A DNA stretch of 32,237 nucleotides, from positions 1 to 32,237 of the forward strand of contig CAKVND010000024.1 of assembly GCA_934777245.1 (NCBI GenBank), given 5' to 3'. This stretch comes from an uncultured Candidatus Melainabacteria bacterium. Its GTDB lineage: Bacteria; Cyanobacteriota; Vampirovibrionia; Gastranaerophilales; Gastranaerophilaceae. The translations under genes were made by a program, and so were the position numbers. Positions 30,570 through 32,237 of the stretch are shown here, piece after piece (positions within the stretch are counted from its first letter, which is position 1; the number at the start of each line of letters is the position of its first letter). The notes under the pieces were generated by a model. The model worked only from the letters and a program-made list of their open reading frames with translations. It was not told the DNA's origin and did not search any database.

Positions 30570-31322
30570 ATGAAAGACTATTTAATAGATACACACGCTC
30601 ATATAGACATGCTTCCTTTAGATGAAACACTAACTCTAATGCAAGAATACGGAGTTAAAAAAGCAATAATTCCATCTGTTGAAGTTAGTACGATGGATAA
30701 AGTTTTATCAATTGCAAATGAAAACGAAAACATTTTTGCAATGCTCGGTATTTTTCCATCTGAAGCCAAAACTTATACAGAAGAAATTGAAGAAAAAATA
30801 AGAGCAAACGCTGATAAAATTGTTGCTATAGGCGAAATCGGATTGGATTATTATTGGGATAAATCTTTTGTTGAACTTCAAAAAGAAGTTTTTGCAAGGC
30901 AAATCAGACTTGCAAACGAACTTAATTTGCCTATAGCGGTGCATGATAGAGAAGCTCATAAGGACACTTTTGATATAATAAAAGCTGAAAATAAAAACTC
31001 TGATGTACTTTTTCATTGTTTTTCCGGTTCTGTAGAATTTATGAAAGAATGCGTAAAACAAGGTTGGTATATTGCATTAGGCGGAGTTGTAACTTTTAAA
31101 AATGCGGTAAAGATGAAAGAAGTTGCAAAAGAAGTTCCATTGGACAAATTGGTTCTTGAAACGGATTCTCCATATCTTACTCCGGTTCCTTTTAGAGGAA
31201 AAACAAACTATCCTGCTTATGTAAAATATGTTGCAGAAGAAATTGCAAATTTGAGAGCGATGCCTGTAGATGAATTAATCGGAATTACAACAGAAAATGC
31301 AGAAAGGTTATTCAAGATTTGA
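30570..31322 (+). CDS. tatD: TatD-family metal-dependent hydrolase
   Basis: 250 aa. This is a TIM-barrel metallohydrolase, linked to DNase activity in DNA repair or apoptosis-like degradation. Metal-binding motifs are complete: DTHAHID (H9, H11), VAIGEIGLDYYW (E89), PIAVHDREAH (H125), VLFHCFSG (H at about 149) and VLETDSPYLTP (Asp about 201). GKTNYPAYV and IGITTENAERLF are typical C-terminal motifs. Normal length. The last codons overlap the tlyA start (TTGA), so the pair is translated in tandem. Confidence 0.95.
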   Translation: MKDYLIDTHAHIDMLPLDETLTLMQEYGVKKAIIPSVEVSTMDKVLSIANENENIFAMLGIFPSEAKTYTEEIEEKIRANADKIVAIGEIGLDYYWDKSFVELQKEVFARQIRLANELNLPIAVHDREAHKDTFDIIKAENKNSDVLFHCFSGSVEFMKECVKQGWYIALGGVVTFKNAVKMKEVAKEVPLDKLVLETDSPYLTPVPFRGKTNYPAYVKYVAEEIANLRAMPVDELIGITTENAERLFKI

Positions 31323-32125
31323 AAAAAGAACGTTTAGATAAAATACTTACGGATTTAGGATTTTTTGAAACAAAAAGTAAAGCTGCTGCGTCGATTTTAG
31401 CGGGTAACGTAATGATTGGAACAGAAGTTATTACAAAGGCCGGTTATCAAATAGATCCTTCTAAAGAGTACGAGTTCAAAGTAAAATCAATGCCTTATGT
31501 ATCTCGTGGCGGATTTAAACTAAAAAAAGCGCTTGAAACATTTGATGTTGTTGTAAAGGATAGAATTTGTTTTGATGCAGGTGCTTCTACCGGTGGTTTT
31601 ACAGATTGCTTACTACAAAATGGAGCGAAGTTTGTTTATGCGGTTGATGTCGGATATGGTCAATTAGATTGGAAAATTAGAAGTTCTAACAAAGTTAAAC
31701 CAATTGAAAAAACAAATTTAAAAATATGTACAAAAGATGATATTTATGCAGAAAATGAACCAATGGCGGATTTACTTGTTTCAGACTTGTCTTTCATATC
31801 ATTAACAAAAGTTTTGCCGAATCTTAAAATGTTGCTTAATCCAAGCTGGCATGAAATGATTTGTTTAATTAAACCTCAATTTGAAGCCGGCAAAGAGCTC
31901 GTTGAAAAAGGTGGAGTTGTAAAAGATAAAAATACGCACGAACTTGTTATAAATAACGTTTTAGCATGTATTAAAGATTTAGGATATATTATAAAGGGTT
32001 TAACTTATTCTTCAATTAAAGGTCCTGCCGGAAATATAGAATATCTTGTTTGGTTTGCGACCGAAGGCTTAGATCTTGATGTACTTGTAAAAGATGTTGT
32101 AGAAGCTGCACATCAAAATTTATAG
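31319..32125 (+). CDS. tlyA: TlyA-family rRNA methyltransferase
   Basis: 268 aa, TTG start overlapping the tatD stop by three bases of TTGA. An N-terminal S4 RNA-binding domain (about 1-60, RLDKILTDLGFFETKSKA) is followed by an FtsJ-like Rossmann methyltransferase with SRGGFKL, FDAGASTGGFTDCLL (SAM-binding), YAVDVGYGQLDWK, LVSDLSFISL and IKPQFEAGKE. TlyA 2'-O-methylates cytidines in 16S and 23S rRNA in mycobacteria; the hemolysin label in databases is historical. An AAAGG lies about 13 nt before the TTG. An A/T-rich tail follows to the window end. Confidence 0.93.
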   Translation: MKKERLDKILTDLGFFETKSKAAASILAGNVMIGTEVITKAGYQIDPSKEYEFKVKSMPYVSRGGFKLKKALETFDVVVKDRICFDAGASTGGFTDCLLQNGAKFVYAVDVGYGQLDWKIRSSNKVKPIEKTNLKICTKDDIYAENEPMADLLVSDLSFISLTKVLPNLKMLLNPSWHEMICLIKPQFEAGKELVEKGGVVKDKNTHELVINNVLACIKDLGYIIKGLTYSSIKGPAGNIEYLVWFATEGLDLDVLVKDVVEAAHQNL

Positions 32126-32162
32126 ATATTATATAATATATTTTAACTTTCATAAAAAAATA

Positions 32163-32181
32163 CCTCTTTAAATTAAAGAGG
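32163..32181 (-). terminator. Hairpin likely ending a minus-strand gene beyond the window
   Basis: CCTCTTTAA-A-TTAAAGAGG. On the minus strand it is followed by TATTTTTTTATG, a U-tract; on the plus strand no U-run follows. This suggests a converging minus-strand gene to the right. Confidence 0.6.
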
Positions 32182-32237
32182 CACTAAAGATAAGTAAGTT
32201 GGGGAAATTAAATTGTAAGTAAGATTGTAAGATGGTA

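Noticed and set aside
1..32237. tRNA/rRNA genes and CRISPR arrays
   Set aside because: No TPsiC-like arm with acceptor pairing, no rRNA-like stretch and no regularly spaced direct repeats were seen by eye.

Overview
This AT-rich bacterial window (32,237 bp) is a chromosomal housekeeping stretch. It probably comes from a non-photosynthetic relative of the Cyanobacteria, in the Melainabacteria/Vampirovibrionia and most likely the gut Gastranaerophilales. Three things suggest this: a close LdpA homologue (a cyanobacterial Fe-S circadian-input family), a DUF3326 protein (a family I know mainly from Cyanobacteria), and lineage-style proteins carrying an 'SFKG' motif. The placement is inferred from recognised families; no search was run. 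I see no rRNA, tRNA, CRISPR array, prophage or transposase gene.

Layout. 1-2872: 3' end of a SNF2-type helicase, a membrane TPR-like protein, then thiL-ispD with a 1-nt overlap. 2940-4932: a DnaJ-like chaperone with half a zinc finger, a repeat-rich gap with a 139-bp terminal-inverted-repeat element, and queE. 4985-8426 (minus strand): a pilin-like protein, the DUF3326 protein, a 524-bp repeat-filled gap with a second copy of the same element, and class II fba. 8624-11731: a leaderless TonB-C-like exported protein diverges from a small ORF and the rsmH - ftsL-like - ldpA operon. 11772-14915 (minus): nfnA-like reductase, a four-Cys miniprotein, purA and an exported protein. 15122-17769 (plus): rarA and a GT-C membrane glycosyltransferase. 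17951-20594: a Cys-rich exported protein and pgeF (minus), then a phosphomannomutase/phosphoglucomutase (plus). 20661-27787 (minus): flhB with no other flagellar gene nearby, two uncharacterised proteins, a 25-codon ORF with a large stem-loop, a radical SAM/SPASM enzyme and alaS. 27885-32125 (plus): two equal-length PlsC-type acyltransferases, a RelA/SpoT-like synthetase-domain protein with an SFKG leader, tatD and tlyA.

Two observations stand out. (1) Seven genes on both strands have a -10 box, six of them with an extended TGn motif, ending 6-7 nt before the start codon, with no Shine-Dalgarno sequence. tatD has the same arrangement with a 10-nt gap. This predicts frequent leaderless transcription beside ordinary SD-led genes. 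(2) The protein at 29352-30533 appears to keep the key residues of a (p)ppGpp-synthetase-type nucleotidyl/pyrophosphotransferase fold, but it lacks the SpoT/RelA HD, TGS and ACT domains and has an unusual N-terminal leader. It is the best candidate for an undescribed function.
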